Shown here: in pieces, positions 8,939-15,765 of the stretch
How positions within the stretch are numbered: position 1 is the stretch's first letter
How the letters are laid out: each line of letters starts with the position of its first letter
Assembly: GCF_046250175.1 (NCBI RefSeq)
Contig: NZ_CP176468.1
DNA: 64,000 nucleotides
Source of the DNA: Psychromonas sp030397575
Lineage (GTDB): Bacteria; Pseudomonadota; Gammaproteobacteria; Enterobacterales; Psychromonadaceae
Strand: one strand, 5' to 3'
The notes under the pieces: model-generated
The model's input: the letters and a program-made list of their open reading frames with translations, nothing else
What the model was told of the DNA's origin: nothing
Databases searched by the model: none
Program-made: the position numbers and the translations under genes

Positions 8939-9742
8939 ATGCAAATGAATAATAAAAATTGTGTCTATTTAGGCGTGGGTAATATGGGGTTTTCAGTATT
9001 CAAAGCTACAGCACCATATTTTTTAAAATCATGGAATGTGACAGTCGTTGATAAAGATAGAGAAAAACTCGAACACGCTAGGGGTTTGGGCGCTCATAAT
9101 ATCCAAGAATATCTACCTACCGATATTGATATTCTTTTTTTAGGGGTCAGACCTCAAGATCTACCAAATATTTATTTAGAAGATAGCTCCCCGTCTTTAA
9201 TCATTTCGATGATGGCAGGCGTGTCTTGTGAAGAAATTATTAGGCATTCGCCCCACTCAGCAATTGTTAGATGTATGCCAAATACACCATGTGAAAACGG
9301 AGATGGTATAACTCCAATATACTTCAATGGTATATCTGACTTTAATTACTCCTCATTTATTGAATCAGCCCAGTACTTAGGTGAATTATTTTTTGTAAAT
9401 GAAGAGAGTCTAATTGACTCAGCAACTGGTATTAGCGGAGGAGCCCCTGCATATATAATGGTTATTGCAGAAGCTATGATTAAAGCTTCTCAAGAATTAG
9501 GTTTTAGTTATTTTGAATCTAAAAGACTAGTTGCCAAAACTTTAGAAGGTAGCGGTAAGATGTTACAGAAATCTGATAAATTACCTGCTACTTTAGCTCA
9601 GGATGTTATGACTCCAAATGGAACAACAGAACAAGGTGTTAATGAATTAAAAGCACAGCATGTAGACCGAGCCATTTATGAAGCGCTTTTGAAAGCTTCT
9701 CATAAAGCAGAAAAAATGGCAGTTCCAGAAAATAGAACTTAA
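8939..9742 (+). CDS. proC: pyrroline-5-carboxylate reductase family protein
   Basis: A 267-residue NAD(P)H-dependent reductase of the last proline-synthesis step. The N-terminal Rossmann motif is GVGNMG, with CMPNTPCENGDGITPIY in the middle and the C-terminal dimer domain with SGGAPAYIMVIAEAMIKA and VMTPNGTTEQGV, the proline-ring binding signature (usually SPGGTT; here TPNGTT). The G-to-N change, and the position next to a LysE exporter and a DUF2867 gene outside the usual yggS-proC-yggT context, suggest a second, specialised paralogue rather than the housekeeping copy. The start could also be the ATG at 8945. Confidence 0.78.
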   Translation: MQMNNKNCVYLGVGNMGFSVFKATAPYFLKSWNVTVVDKDREKLEHARGLGAHNIQEYLPTDIDILFLGVRPQDLPNIYLEDSSPSLIISMMAGVSCEEIIRHSPHSAIVRCMPNTPCENGDGITPIYFNGISDFNYSSFIESAQYLGELFFVNEESLIDSATGISGGAPAYIMVIAEAMIKASQELGFSYFESKRLVAKTLEGSGKMLQKSDKLPATLAQDVMTPNGTTEQGVNELKAQHVDRAIYEALLKASHKAEKMAVPENRT

Positions 9743-9818
9743 TTTGATAAATAATGAATTATCAAGCTTACTTTAAGTTACTTTACCGGAAAAATTAATT
9801 TTAAGGAATAACATCAAT

Positions 9819-10472
9819 ATGATGGAAATAAGTTTAATTGGAATCTTTGCAACTGTTGCTTTTGCTCATTTTTTAGCCCTTATTAGCCCTGGCCCCGACT
9901 TTGTTATTCTAGTAAAAAGTGCCTTAAAATATGATAGAAAAAAAGCTGTTGGTGTCGCACTAGGAATTTCAATTGCAAACGCATTATATATTGCATTATG
10001 CTTAATTGGAGTTGGCTCGTTATTAGCTAACTCAGTATTTATTATGATCGGATTAAAAGTTTCTGGAGGGCTCTTCCTATTATATTTAGCAATCCAAGCT
10101 CTACGTACAAAAAAAAGTGATTATGAAGATTTATCAGAGCAAGTAAGTGATGGATTGGATAATGAAACTACATTCTTTAAGGAATTTATTGTTGGTTTTA
10201 TGTCTGGAATTTTAAACCCTAAAAATGTCCTATTTTATTTGAGCTTATTTACAGTTGTATTAACCAAAGATGTAAGCCTTACATTTAAGATTCTACTTGG
10301 TATTTGGATGACATCATTAGTATTTTTTTGGGACTCTGCAATTGTGTTTGTTTTATCAGGTAAAAAAGCAAGGCGCAAATTTTCAAAAATTGCTTACTAT
10401 ATAGACAAAGCAACTGGTGCTATTTTAGGTTTAGTAGGCCTTACAATTGTGAAAACAGTACTAACTAGATAA
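9819..10472 (+). CDS. LysE/RhtB-family amino-acid exporter
   Basis: A 217-residue inner-membrane exporter with six predicted membrane helices. The family signature ALISPGPDFVILVKSALKYD (about residues 21-40) and the mid-protein GFMSGILNPKNVLFYLSLFT are clear. It follows the proC-like gene by 76 bp on the same strand. The two could form a small amino-acid module, with the exporter relieving excess of a proline-related metabolite (inference). A ribosome site AAGGAATA precedes the ATG. A second, unrelated-looking LysE exporter sits in the integron at 13192-13821. Confidence 0.87.
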   Translation: MMEISLIGIFATVAFAHFLALISPGPDFVILVKSALKYDRKKAVGVALGISIANALYIALCLIGVGSLLANSVFIMIGLKVSGGLFLLYLAIQALRTKKSDYEDLSEQVSDGLDNETTFFKEFIVGFMSGILNPKNVLFYLSLFTVVLTKDVSLTFKILLGIWMTSLVFFWDSAIVFVLSGKKARRKFSKIAYYIDKATGAILGLVGLTIVKTVLTR

Positions 10473-10481
10473 AGCCTGTAT

Positions 10482-11006
10482 ATGAATATCCCACTCCAGG
10501 TATCAGTACCTGCAAATAGCAATGTAGCAAATACAACAAGTGATGCTTATTTTTATGATGCTTGGAAAATTAATTCGATATTACCAGAACTGGACCCATT
10601 AGATCAGTTTCTTAGAGTTTTAAGCACAACTCCAAGATGGGTTGATTTTTTGATGGTATTAAGAAACCACATAGCTAGGCTATTTGGGCTTAAGAATTTG
10701 GGGAAGCTCTCTGATATAGATCTTTGTAAACCGAGTTCTGAATATAAAATTGGAGAGCGCGTCGGTATTTTTACCTTAATAGATAAAAATGAACATGAAG
10801 CATTACTGGGAGATAACGATAAACACCTTAAAGTAATAGTATCTATTCATAAAAATTTAGAGCCATTAAATGGTAAAGTACAAGTGACAGTATCTACTAT
10901 AGTACATATTAAAAGTTGGGTAGGACGTCTATATATGCTTCCTGTTAAGCCTGCTCACCATATAATTGCACGTAGTATGACTAAAATAATTGGCAATGCT
11001 ATATAG
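10482..11006 (+). CDS. DUF2867-family protein
   Basis: A 174-residue soluble protein that I match to DUF2867 by its layout: an early DAYFYDAWKI, the central LRNHIARLFGLKNL, then KIGERVGIFTLIDKNEHEAL and the C-terminal GRLYMLPVKPAHHIIARSMT. The molecular function of the family is not known to me. It begins 9 bp after the LysE exporter stop, so it is almost certainly co-transcribed with it. The sequence just after it (11007-11044) leads into a transposase fragment, the left border of the integron zone. Confidence 0.65.
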   Translation: MNIPLQVSVPANSNVANTTSDAYFYDAWKINSILPELDPLDQFLRVLSTTPRWVDFLMVLRNHIARLFGLKNLGKLSDIDLCKPSSEYKIGERVGIFTLIDKNEHEALLGDNDKHLKVIVSIHKNLEPLNGKVQVTVSTIVHIKSWVGRLYMLPVKPAHHIIARSMTKIIGNAI

Positions 11007-11044
11007 TAACAAGAGACCAGAGGGAAACCAATGGTAAGATTTAA

Positions 11045-11308
11045 CTATATAGTTACAAATTTTTTAAAGCGGCTACTAACTACCTCACCTGAATAACCAA
11101 ACAGAACTATCTTTAACATCACTGATGGTGGATAAGCTGCGGCACCACCTTTGTCGTTGTCATACCATTTATCAAATAAGCTTAAATCAATGTGTTTATC
11201 GACGATGTGTGAAAGTGCGTATTCAAAAGTGCCGGGGATAATTTGCTGTATGAAATCAACCTGAATTAATATACTTTTGCAAGATAAGTCAGGTTTGTAG
11301 TTACCCAT
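11045..11308 (-). pseudogene. truncated transposase N-terminal fragment (IS1182/IS5-like)
   Basis: 87 residues resembling the N-terminus of IS1182-type transposases: YKPDLSCKSILIQVDFIQQI, FEYALSHIVDKHIDLSLFD and GAAAYPPSVMLKIVLFGYS (the DUF772 region). The frame stops shortly after GEVVSSRFKK, where an intact protein would continue for more than 300 residues with its DDE catalytic domain. No remaining part and no terminal inverted repeats were seen, so this is a dead fragment. It marks the left edge of the cassette region. Confidence 0.7.
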
Positions 11309-11350
11309 AGTGTTTATCTATAAACGAATAATAACTATTAGGTCACACTC

Positions 11351-11481
11351 GCCCAACTCAATAAAGGTTGTTTTTTTTACAGCCAGACTTAATCGGAAAA
11401 AGATAAAAACACGCTCTTGGGGGGAAACTCTACAGCCTCAACGCAAAGCTCACCGGCAAACATTGCAGCGTATTGTTAGCT
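11351..11481 (-). repeat. possible degenerate attC site downstream of the GFA cassette
   Basis: Read on the minus strand, AGCTAAC (11481-11475) and the consensus core GTTGGGC (11357-11351) bracket 131 bp immediately after the GFA gene stop, the place where the cassette's attC is expected. The arms pair poorly, and the TACAGCC repeats inside are direct rather than inverted, so the site is weak or decayed. It is kept only because position and both end motifs fit. Confidence 0.3.
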
Positions 11482-11487
11482 GCTGCT

Positions 11488-11904
11488 TCATGGCTGTCTA
11501 TCAAAAACTTTGACTCCATCAGGAATCTGATACCAATCTTGTTTCTCGCTTACCCAAACATGAATAGTAGGGTTAATAATACTGGTGTCTGATAAATTAC
11601 TAGGCTTAAGTTTTAGCTTACTAGGCTCATTGGGATCAAAGTGGTAGATTCTATTCCCACATCTAGGGCAAAACATCGCACCACTGGTATTACCACTATC
11701 CGCAACCCGACTCCAACTCTTCATTTCTCCTTGAAACTTGACGCTATCCACATTAATCATAGCAGTTATACTAAAAGCACTAGTGGATAATTTTTGACAC
11801 TCTTTACAGTGACATGCAGCAACGAACAAAGGCGGCTCCAATAACTCATACTGAACTCCGCCACATTGGCATGAACCTTTAATTGGATATTCTGTATTAC
11901 TCAA
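11488..11904 (-). CDS. GFA (glutathione-dependent formaldehyde-activating-like) family protein, integron cassette gene
   Basis: A protein of about 138 residues with the GFA/CENP-V zinc-ligand pattern: GSCQCGGVQY, CHCKECQ and FCPRCGNRIY, supplying the Cys residues of the two zinc sites. True formaldehyde-activating function is doubtful for small family members; substrate unknown. Start: a frame extends to 11952 inside the upstream attC, but AAGGAG followed 5 bases later by a TTG at 11904 (MSNTEYPIKG) gives the better start. It lies 26 bp after one attC and just before another, as expected for a mobile cassette read leftward. Confidence 0.78.
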   Translation of the reverse strand: MSNTEYPIKGSCQCGGVQYELLEPPLFVAACHCKECQKLSTSAFSITAMINVDSVKFQGEMKSWSRVADSGNTSGAMFCPRCGNRIYHFDPNEPSKLKLKPSNLSDTSIINPTIHVWVSEKQDWYQIPDGVKVFDRQP

Positions 11905-11929
11905 ATTTTTCTCCTTATTATGGTGGTCA

Positions 11930-12028
11930 GCTAAACCCTCGTTAAGAGGCAATAAAATAGTTGGCTAAAATAAGCAACGGAGGAGTAAAAGCCAACTGTT
12001 TTTTGTCCTTGTAAACGACTTGTTAGGC
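11930..12028 (-). repeat. attC site (99 bp) between the DUF6176-like and GFA cassettes
   Basis: On the minus strand it begins with the inverse core GCCTAAC (12028-12022), which is followed by AAG, and ends with GTTTAGC (11936-11930), a near match to GTTRRRY. Between them the arms pair around AGTTGGCT and AGCCAACT, giving a long imperfect hairpin with loop near GTTGCTT. The stop codon of the preceding gene is 12 bp before it. The arms are close in sequence to those at 12390-12491. This is the integron recombination-site architecture. Confidence 0.75.
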
Positions 12029-12040
12029 ATACTCTATTCC

Positions 12041-12372
12041 TTAATCTATCAGAGATAAATCGAGGCTCACATTAGCAAGTATAACTTTTGACAAAGTTTC
12101 TTTTTTAAAGTTTTGATGATAGTCATCTACTATTGTTCCAGAACTTTTAACAGCTTTTACTGCATATGCCATCGACTGCGTTCTCATGTAGCAAATTAAA
12201 TAATCCTTACCATTTAATTCAAGTTGAAAAATGTTTCTAAGACAACATGTTCGTTTTTGAGAGTAGATAGCGCCTCTTTTTTGTTTTGGTTAATAAAATT
12301 AATCCAATCTTCAACTTGGTCTTTACTATTACTTTTTAATTTCAATGAGTACACTTTGAGCTTCCATTTCAC
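12041..12372 (-). pseudogene. DUF6176-like cassette gene, split by a one-base frameshift
   Basis: Two frames join into one protein of about 110 residues. The first (frame open from 12405; GTG start likely at 12372) reads KLKVYSLKLKSNSKDQVEDW and KKEALSTLKNEHVVLETFF. The second, ending at the TAA at 12041, reads LNGKDYLICYMRTQSM and IVDDYHQNFKKETLSKV. Together they match my memory of DUF6176: a start with a KL.K phrase, EALATL, YLI.YM and DEYHQNFKK. The break is in a run of five T near 12228, where one extra T would restore the frame. That may be a real mutation, a sequencing slip or frameshifting. Function unknown. Confidence 0.6.
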
Positions 12373-12389
12373 TGGATTTCCCAAGTATG

Positions 12390-12491
12390 CCCAACTCATC
12401 ATCATTAAAAGGCATAAAATAGTTGGTTAAAATAAGCGAGTCACGAGTAAAAACCAACTATTTTTTGTCCTGCTTTAATGACTTGTTATGC
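12390..12491 (-). repeat. attC site (102 bp) of the GST cassette
   Basis: On the minus strand it starts GCATAAC (12491-12485), with the GST stop codon TAA inside this motif, and ends at the fully consensus core GTTGGGC (12396-12390). The arms pair over most of their length: CATTAAA at the base pairs with TTTAATG, and ATAGTTGGTT in the stem pairs with AACCAACTAT, with a short loop around ACTCGTGACTCGC. Overlap of the gene stop with the first core motif is typical of integron cassettes. Confidence 0.8.
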
Positions 12492-13085
12492 ATTTCTCCA
12501 GCTTTGGGCGAGTTCTATAGCTTGCTTTAAGTTTATCCAATTTAAGAGACTTTCTTGGTACTCTCCGGCTTTACCTTGAAGCTGGATACCATATGCTTTT
12601 AGCCTAAAGGCAAGAATAGAATAAAACGCATCGACTATACCCGCAGAGTTGAACATAAATGGTAAATGTGCTGTTTCGAAAATCTGTTCAATGCGAATTA
12701 ACTCATTTTCAATGTCGGTATTAAACTCTAATAATGGTGTAACTTGCTCTAGTGAAAATGGGCATTGTGATCTTAGCCACATAAAACCGGAGTGTAACTC
12801 AGCACACAAACTCCGAGCCAAAGCTCTTTCAGAGCTTTGGCTCGGATAAAGAGCACCTTCAGAACATTCATTAAAAAATTCAGAAATTGACAGCGAATCA
12901 TGAATCACAAAAGTACCTTCATTTAAGGACGGGACTAAACCAGTTGCTGAGTACTTTAAAATCTCTGATTTATAATCTGGCTTGGTTAAGTCAATTACGT
13001 TAATTGCGACATCTAATTGTGCTAATTGACTACATATCCAAACTCTTAATGACCATGTTGAAACATTACCAATAGTTAATTCCAT
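12486..13085 (-). CDS. glutathione S-transferase family protein, integron cassette gene
   Basis: A 199-residue GST-fold protein. The N-terminal thioredoxin-like half has SLRVWICSQLAQLD, the cis-proline strand GLVPSLNEG and the glutathione-contact phrase IHDSLSISEFFNE; the all-helical C-terminal half follows. The usual early Ser/Cys lies in NVSTWSLRVW. Ribosome site GGAG precedes the ATG at 13085. Flanked by attC sites at 13118-13189 (upstream) and 12390-12491 (overlapping the stop), it forms a complete cassette. A detoxification role is likely but the substrate is unknown. Confidence 0.85.
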   Translation of the reverse strand: MELTIGNVSTWSLRVWICSQLAQLDVAINVIDLTKPDYKSEILKYSATGLVPSLNEGTFVIHDSLSISEFFNECSEGALYPSQSSERALARSLCAELHSGFMWLRSQCPFSLEQVTPLLEFNTDIENELIRIEQIFETAHLPFMFNSAGIVDAFYSILAFRLKAYGIQLQGKAGEYQESLLNWINLKQAIELAQSWRNA

Positions 13086-13117
13086 TTATTAAACTCCGAG
13101 TGATAAATTGACTAAAC

Positions 13118-13189
13118 TCATAACGCTTTGCACAGTCGAAAAATGCGAACGCCAGCGAGTAGTTTTTCCAATGCAGCAACTTGTTGTGT
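13118..13189 (-). repeat. short attC-like site (72 bp) of the LysE cassette
   Basis: On the minus strand it starts ACACAAC (13189-13183), three bases beyond the LysE stop codon, and ends with GTTATGA (13124-13118), one or two mismatches from the core consensus. TTGC and GAAAAA in the left arm repeat in inverted form in the right arm (TTTTTC, GCAA), with a loop near CTGGCGTTCG. It is shorter than and different in sequence from its neighbours, so this cassette probably came from another integron. Confidence 0.6.
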
Positions 13190-13191
13190 GA

Positions 13192-13821
13192 TTATTTATT
13201 GTTTGCCCCTGCTAATGCAATGCCTGCAACAATAAACATACCACCAGTGATTCGATTGAATATAGTCACAAACGTACTATTAGAAAACTTTTTGTTTATT
13301 CTTTTCCCTGTTAGTGAGTAGATAATTTTAATGATGTAATCAATTATCAACCAAGTAAACATAAGAATAAAAAACTGACCAATAATTGGTTGTTGAGAGT
13401 TAATAAAAACAGGAAATAAAGCTGCAAAAAAGACTAGGTCTTTCGGGTTACTGATACCTGTAAAGAAACCTTGTTTGAAAATGGAAATGTTTGATTCATG
13501 GTTTAAATTATTTGTGTTTTTATTGTTTGTTGTTACTTTTGAATTACGCCAAGTTTTAACTCCAATATAAATTAAATAAACCGCACCAAGATATTTAACC
13601 AAAGAGAATAAGGTTTCAGATGTTGAAATTAAAACACCTAAGCCAAGAGCTGATAAAACCATTAAAACTAATGAACCGAGCAAATTAGCTATGATTGTAT
13701 AGTTGCTTTTTTTAAAGCCGTATTGATAGCCATGCATTGTAATTAACAATGATGAAGGTCCGGGAAAAGCTATAAGAGCAGAAATCATTGCAACATAAGA
13801 AAGCCAAATTGTAAATTCCAT
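13192..13821 (-). CDS. LysE-family translocator, integron cassette gene
   Basis: A 209-residue inner-membrane exporter with the LysE/RhtB signature IAFPGPSSLLITMHGYQYGF (about residues 17-36) and the loop GFFTGISNPKDLVFFAALFP, with about six hydrophobic helices. Ribosome site AAGG lies 8 bases before the ATG at 13821. It is bracketed by attC sites at 13853-13949 and 13118-13189, so it is a cassette gene rather than a resident transporter. Amino acid or homoserine-type export is the family role; substrate unknown. It differs clearly from the exporter at 9819-10472. Confidence 0.87.
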   Translation of the reverse strand: MEFTIWLSYVAMISALIAFPGPSSLLITMHGYQYGFKKSNYTIIANLLGSLVLMVLSALGLGVLISTSETLFSLVKYLGAVYLIYIGVKTWRNSKVTTNNKNTNNLNHESNISIFKQGFFTGISNPKDLVFFAALFPVFINSQQPIIGQFFILMFTWLIIDYIIKIIYSLTGKRINKKFSNSTFVTIFNRITGGMFIVAGIALAGANNK

Positions 13822-13852
13822 ATTATCTACCTTATTCGAATGATTATATTAA

Positions 13853-13949
13853 ACATAACGCCCCGTTAAGAGGCAAAAAATTGTTGGCTAAAATATTGAG
13901 GAACGAAAACAGCCACTGTTTTATGCCCTTCTTTAATGCATTGTTAGTT
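13853..13949 (-). repeat. attC site (97 bp) upstream of the LysE cassette
   Basis: On the minus strand it runs from AACTAAC (13949-13943) to GCGTTATGT, whose core GTTATGT is at 13859-13853, the Vibrio-repeat-like form of the consensus. CATTAAAGAAGGGC in one arm and GCCTCTTAACG in the other form the base, and CAGTGGCT/AGCCAACA the inner stem. It begins 31 bp before the LysE start codon. It would be the attC of the cassette that once lay upstream, now occupied by degraded sequence at 13950-14498. Confidence 0.72.
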
Positions 13950-14300
13950 GTTGATAGTTAAATATTTTAGTTATCAACAACACTAAAAATTAATTGATGG
14001 AATTGAGTATTTAAAAACACCACCGTAACTTAGCCACTAAAACGAACTTTGAATCATTTACTAATCTACTGATTATCTCTACCAACAAAAGTTAGGCAAA
14101 AACTATGTTAACAAAAACACCAAAGCCAATGAATAAATTGAAAGTAGACACAAGAAAGGAAGGAGATAAACACTAATCCTTTAATGTGAAATACCGCACG
14201 AGCAGTCTTGTTCAATTATATTGAGGTGTTTTACAATTGAAAGCGATTGTATAACCACCTTGGCCATGTGTTTCCAGACTAGTATGAATAAAGATACTTA

Positions 14301-14422
14301 ATTGAAAATTAAAATGTCTATAAAGTCGGCGGAAGACCGTTAGATGGCACCTTGTTATTTGTCTATACACGAAGTTGAATAGCTTTTAGTGCTAAATCAA
14401 CGCCTATAATACTATTTCTCAT
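14301..14422 (-). pseudogene. IS110-family transposase, N-terminal remnant
   Basis: From an ATG at 14422 the minus strand reads MRNSIIGVDLALKAIQLRV, a stop, TNNKVPSNGLPPTL, a further stop, then decays. This is the start of an IS110-type (DEDD) transposase, whose N-terminus normally has the form IIGVDLAKNVFQV...NKVLSNR. GVDLA carries the first catalytic Asp. The in-frame stops and loss of the rest show it is dead. It interrupts the cassette array, directly after the inverse-core motif that follows the NTF2-like gene. The surrounding 13950-14498 has no other gene I can support. Confidence 0.55.
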
Positions 14423-14498
14423 AACATTGAATTCTCTCAAGTTGTAGTAGCTCAAACTTGGGCCGACGGGTACGAGGAGACCAACTATCTTGTTAAGA

Positions 14499-14885
14499 TT
14501 AATATACTACGACAGCATGTTCACGGTATAACTTCCATGAACCACTGGATTTATCAAGCATGAGATTAAAAATAATTTTCTTTGGGCCATACCCCAAGTC
14601 CATCTGCCTTGTAACAATGACATAACCAGACTGATCACGTCCGTCAATATAGTTGTATTCCGCTGTTTTATCGATTGGTGGTGCACCAGAATCTCTTAAA
14701 TTACGAAAGAATTCCATGTTTTTCTGATAATCGAAATTTAAAGTAATACCATCTGGCTGAAGCATAACAATCATCAATTCTGGATCATACAATGTTTCAA
14801 ATTCGTCAAGCCGATAGTTACAAGCTGCGTCTATCAAGCCCTCAATTGCTTCTTTAAGCTCTTTCTGAATTTTATTTAGTGACAT
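14499..14885 (-). CDS. NTF2-like (SnoaL/DUF4440-type) fold protein, probable integron cassette gene
   Basis: About 128 residues with the pattern of a small NTF2-like cone-fold protein: an N-terminal helix (LKEAIEGLIDAACNYRLDEF), then LYDPELMIVMLQPDG, and strands ending SGYVIVTRQMDL, KIIFNLMLDKSSGSWKLYRE. The frame opens at 14912, but AAAGG lies before the ATG at 14885 (MSLNKIQKEL). Right after the stop, TCTTAAC followed by AAGATAGTTGG (14498-14480) looks like the first half of an attC with the same GTTGG stem as its neighbours; the second half is lost into IS110 debris. Function unknown. Confidence 0.62.
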   Translation of the reverse strand: MSLNKIQKELKEAIEGLIDAACNYRLDEFETLYDPELMIVMLQPDGITLNFDYQKNMEFFRNLRDSGAPPIDKTAEYNYIDGRDQSGYVIVTRQMDLGYGPKKIIFNLMLDKSSGSWKLYREHAVVVY

Positions 14886-14912
14886 GTATATATACCTTTT
14901 CAAACCATACAA

Positions 14913-15244
14913 TATCCATCATTGACAATGGTAACGGATTAAGAATTTATAAATTAGCACAAACAACAATAATATTATTTTTGTAGGAACTAAACGGAAC
15001 ACCAAAATATTTTTTAAACACTACATTTTTAATAGACAGAGAATCATAATATTTTTATACATACTTCTTTTTAAAACCTTTATTGCAATAACTATATTCT
15101 AAATTGCTAACATAAATACACTTTAAAATTCCTCGTTTATTGTTAACTGATGAATTATGGAGATGTCAAAAAGTAATATCGATGTGGTTTATATTCATAA
15201 TTAGATGAATTAATTTACAGAGAATATTTCTACTTGCTTCTAAA
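14913..15244. other. AT-rich stretch without recognisable gene
   Basis: About 330 bp between the NTF2-like cassette and the IS110 remnant. It is very AT-rich, with no frame of note on either strand and no clear hairpin or attC motif. It may contain the worn 5' part of the IS110 element that continues at 15245. Confidence 0.4.
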
Positions 15245-15670
15245 AAATTATCTAAGGCGATTGAAAAGTACAATGAATACAAAACTAAAAATAAAATAAT
15301 TCAAAGTATGCTAGGTATTAAAAATGTCGTTGTTTTTAATTTATTAAGTGACATGCTCGAGTTCGGGTATTTAACCAATAAATAAGCTGCATCATTAATT
15401 GGTGTTTCACTATTTAATATATAAAGTGTGCATTATAAAGGTCAACGGAATAATCGAGAAGGCCGCCATAAAAGACAAATAGTGATTTAGATGGCAATGG
15501 TGTCAACAATGCATCTTTCTCCCGCTTTTAAAAGGGCATTTCAGCGTTTATTAGCGGCGGGAAAACCAAAGAAAACAACTATTATCGATTGTATTCGTAA
15601 AATGATAATCAAACTAAATTCAATGGTTAGAGATGGTGTCATGTGGGATCCTGAAATGAATATAAATTAG
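15245..15670 (+). pseudogene. IS110-family transposase, C-terminal half, inactivated
   Basis: Frame 15245-15410 reads NKIIQSMLGIKNVVVFNLLS, LEFGYLTNK, a stop, then AASLIGV. After a frameshift, NREGRHKRQ appears, and from 15491 MAMVSTMHLSPAF, RLLAAGKPKKTTIIDCIRKM and LNSMVRDGVMWDPEMN to the TAG at 15670. These are the ordered blocks of the transposase_20 domain and C-terminus of IS110-family transposases (Q.MPG.G, ASLIGVAP.NRESGR, GKPKK.A....RK.....N.MVRD). At least one stop and one frameshift kill it. It ends 21 bp before a GTTAGGC attC core. Confidence 0.75.
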
Positions 15671-15765
15671 GGTTTGACACCATAGTCACTTGTTAGGCAT
15701 TTTTGGCACACAAAGGTGATTGCTCACCAAATCTGTTAGCTATTTTAACAAAAGTAACACCGTAA
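15671..15765 (-). other. integron recombination-site remnant between intI and first cassette (attI zone)
   Basis: The gap between the intI remnant and the IS110 remnant. Read leftward it has GCCTAAC followed by AAGTGAC at 15698-15692, matching the first core of the attC at 12028, so half of an attC survives here. GTTAAAA (15747-15741) is the only nearby candidate for an attI core, one base off GTTRRRY. Position, on the 5' side of intI facing the cassettes, is where attI and the cassette promoter Pc belong, but I cannot define either. Confidence 0.35.

Noticed and set aside
11310..11513. 67-codon rightward frame between the transposase fragment and the GFA gene
   Set aside because: It lies across the putative attC region and the GFA gene end, has unusual composition and no ribosome site.
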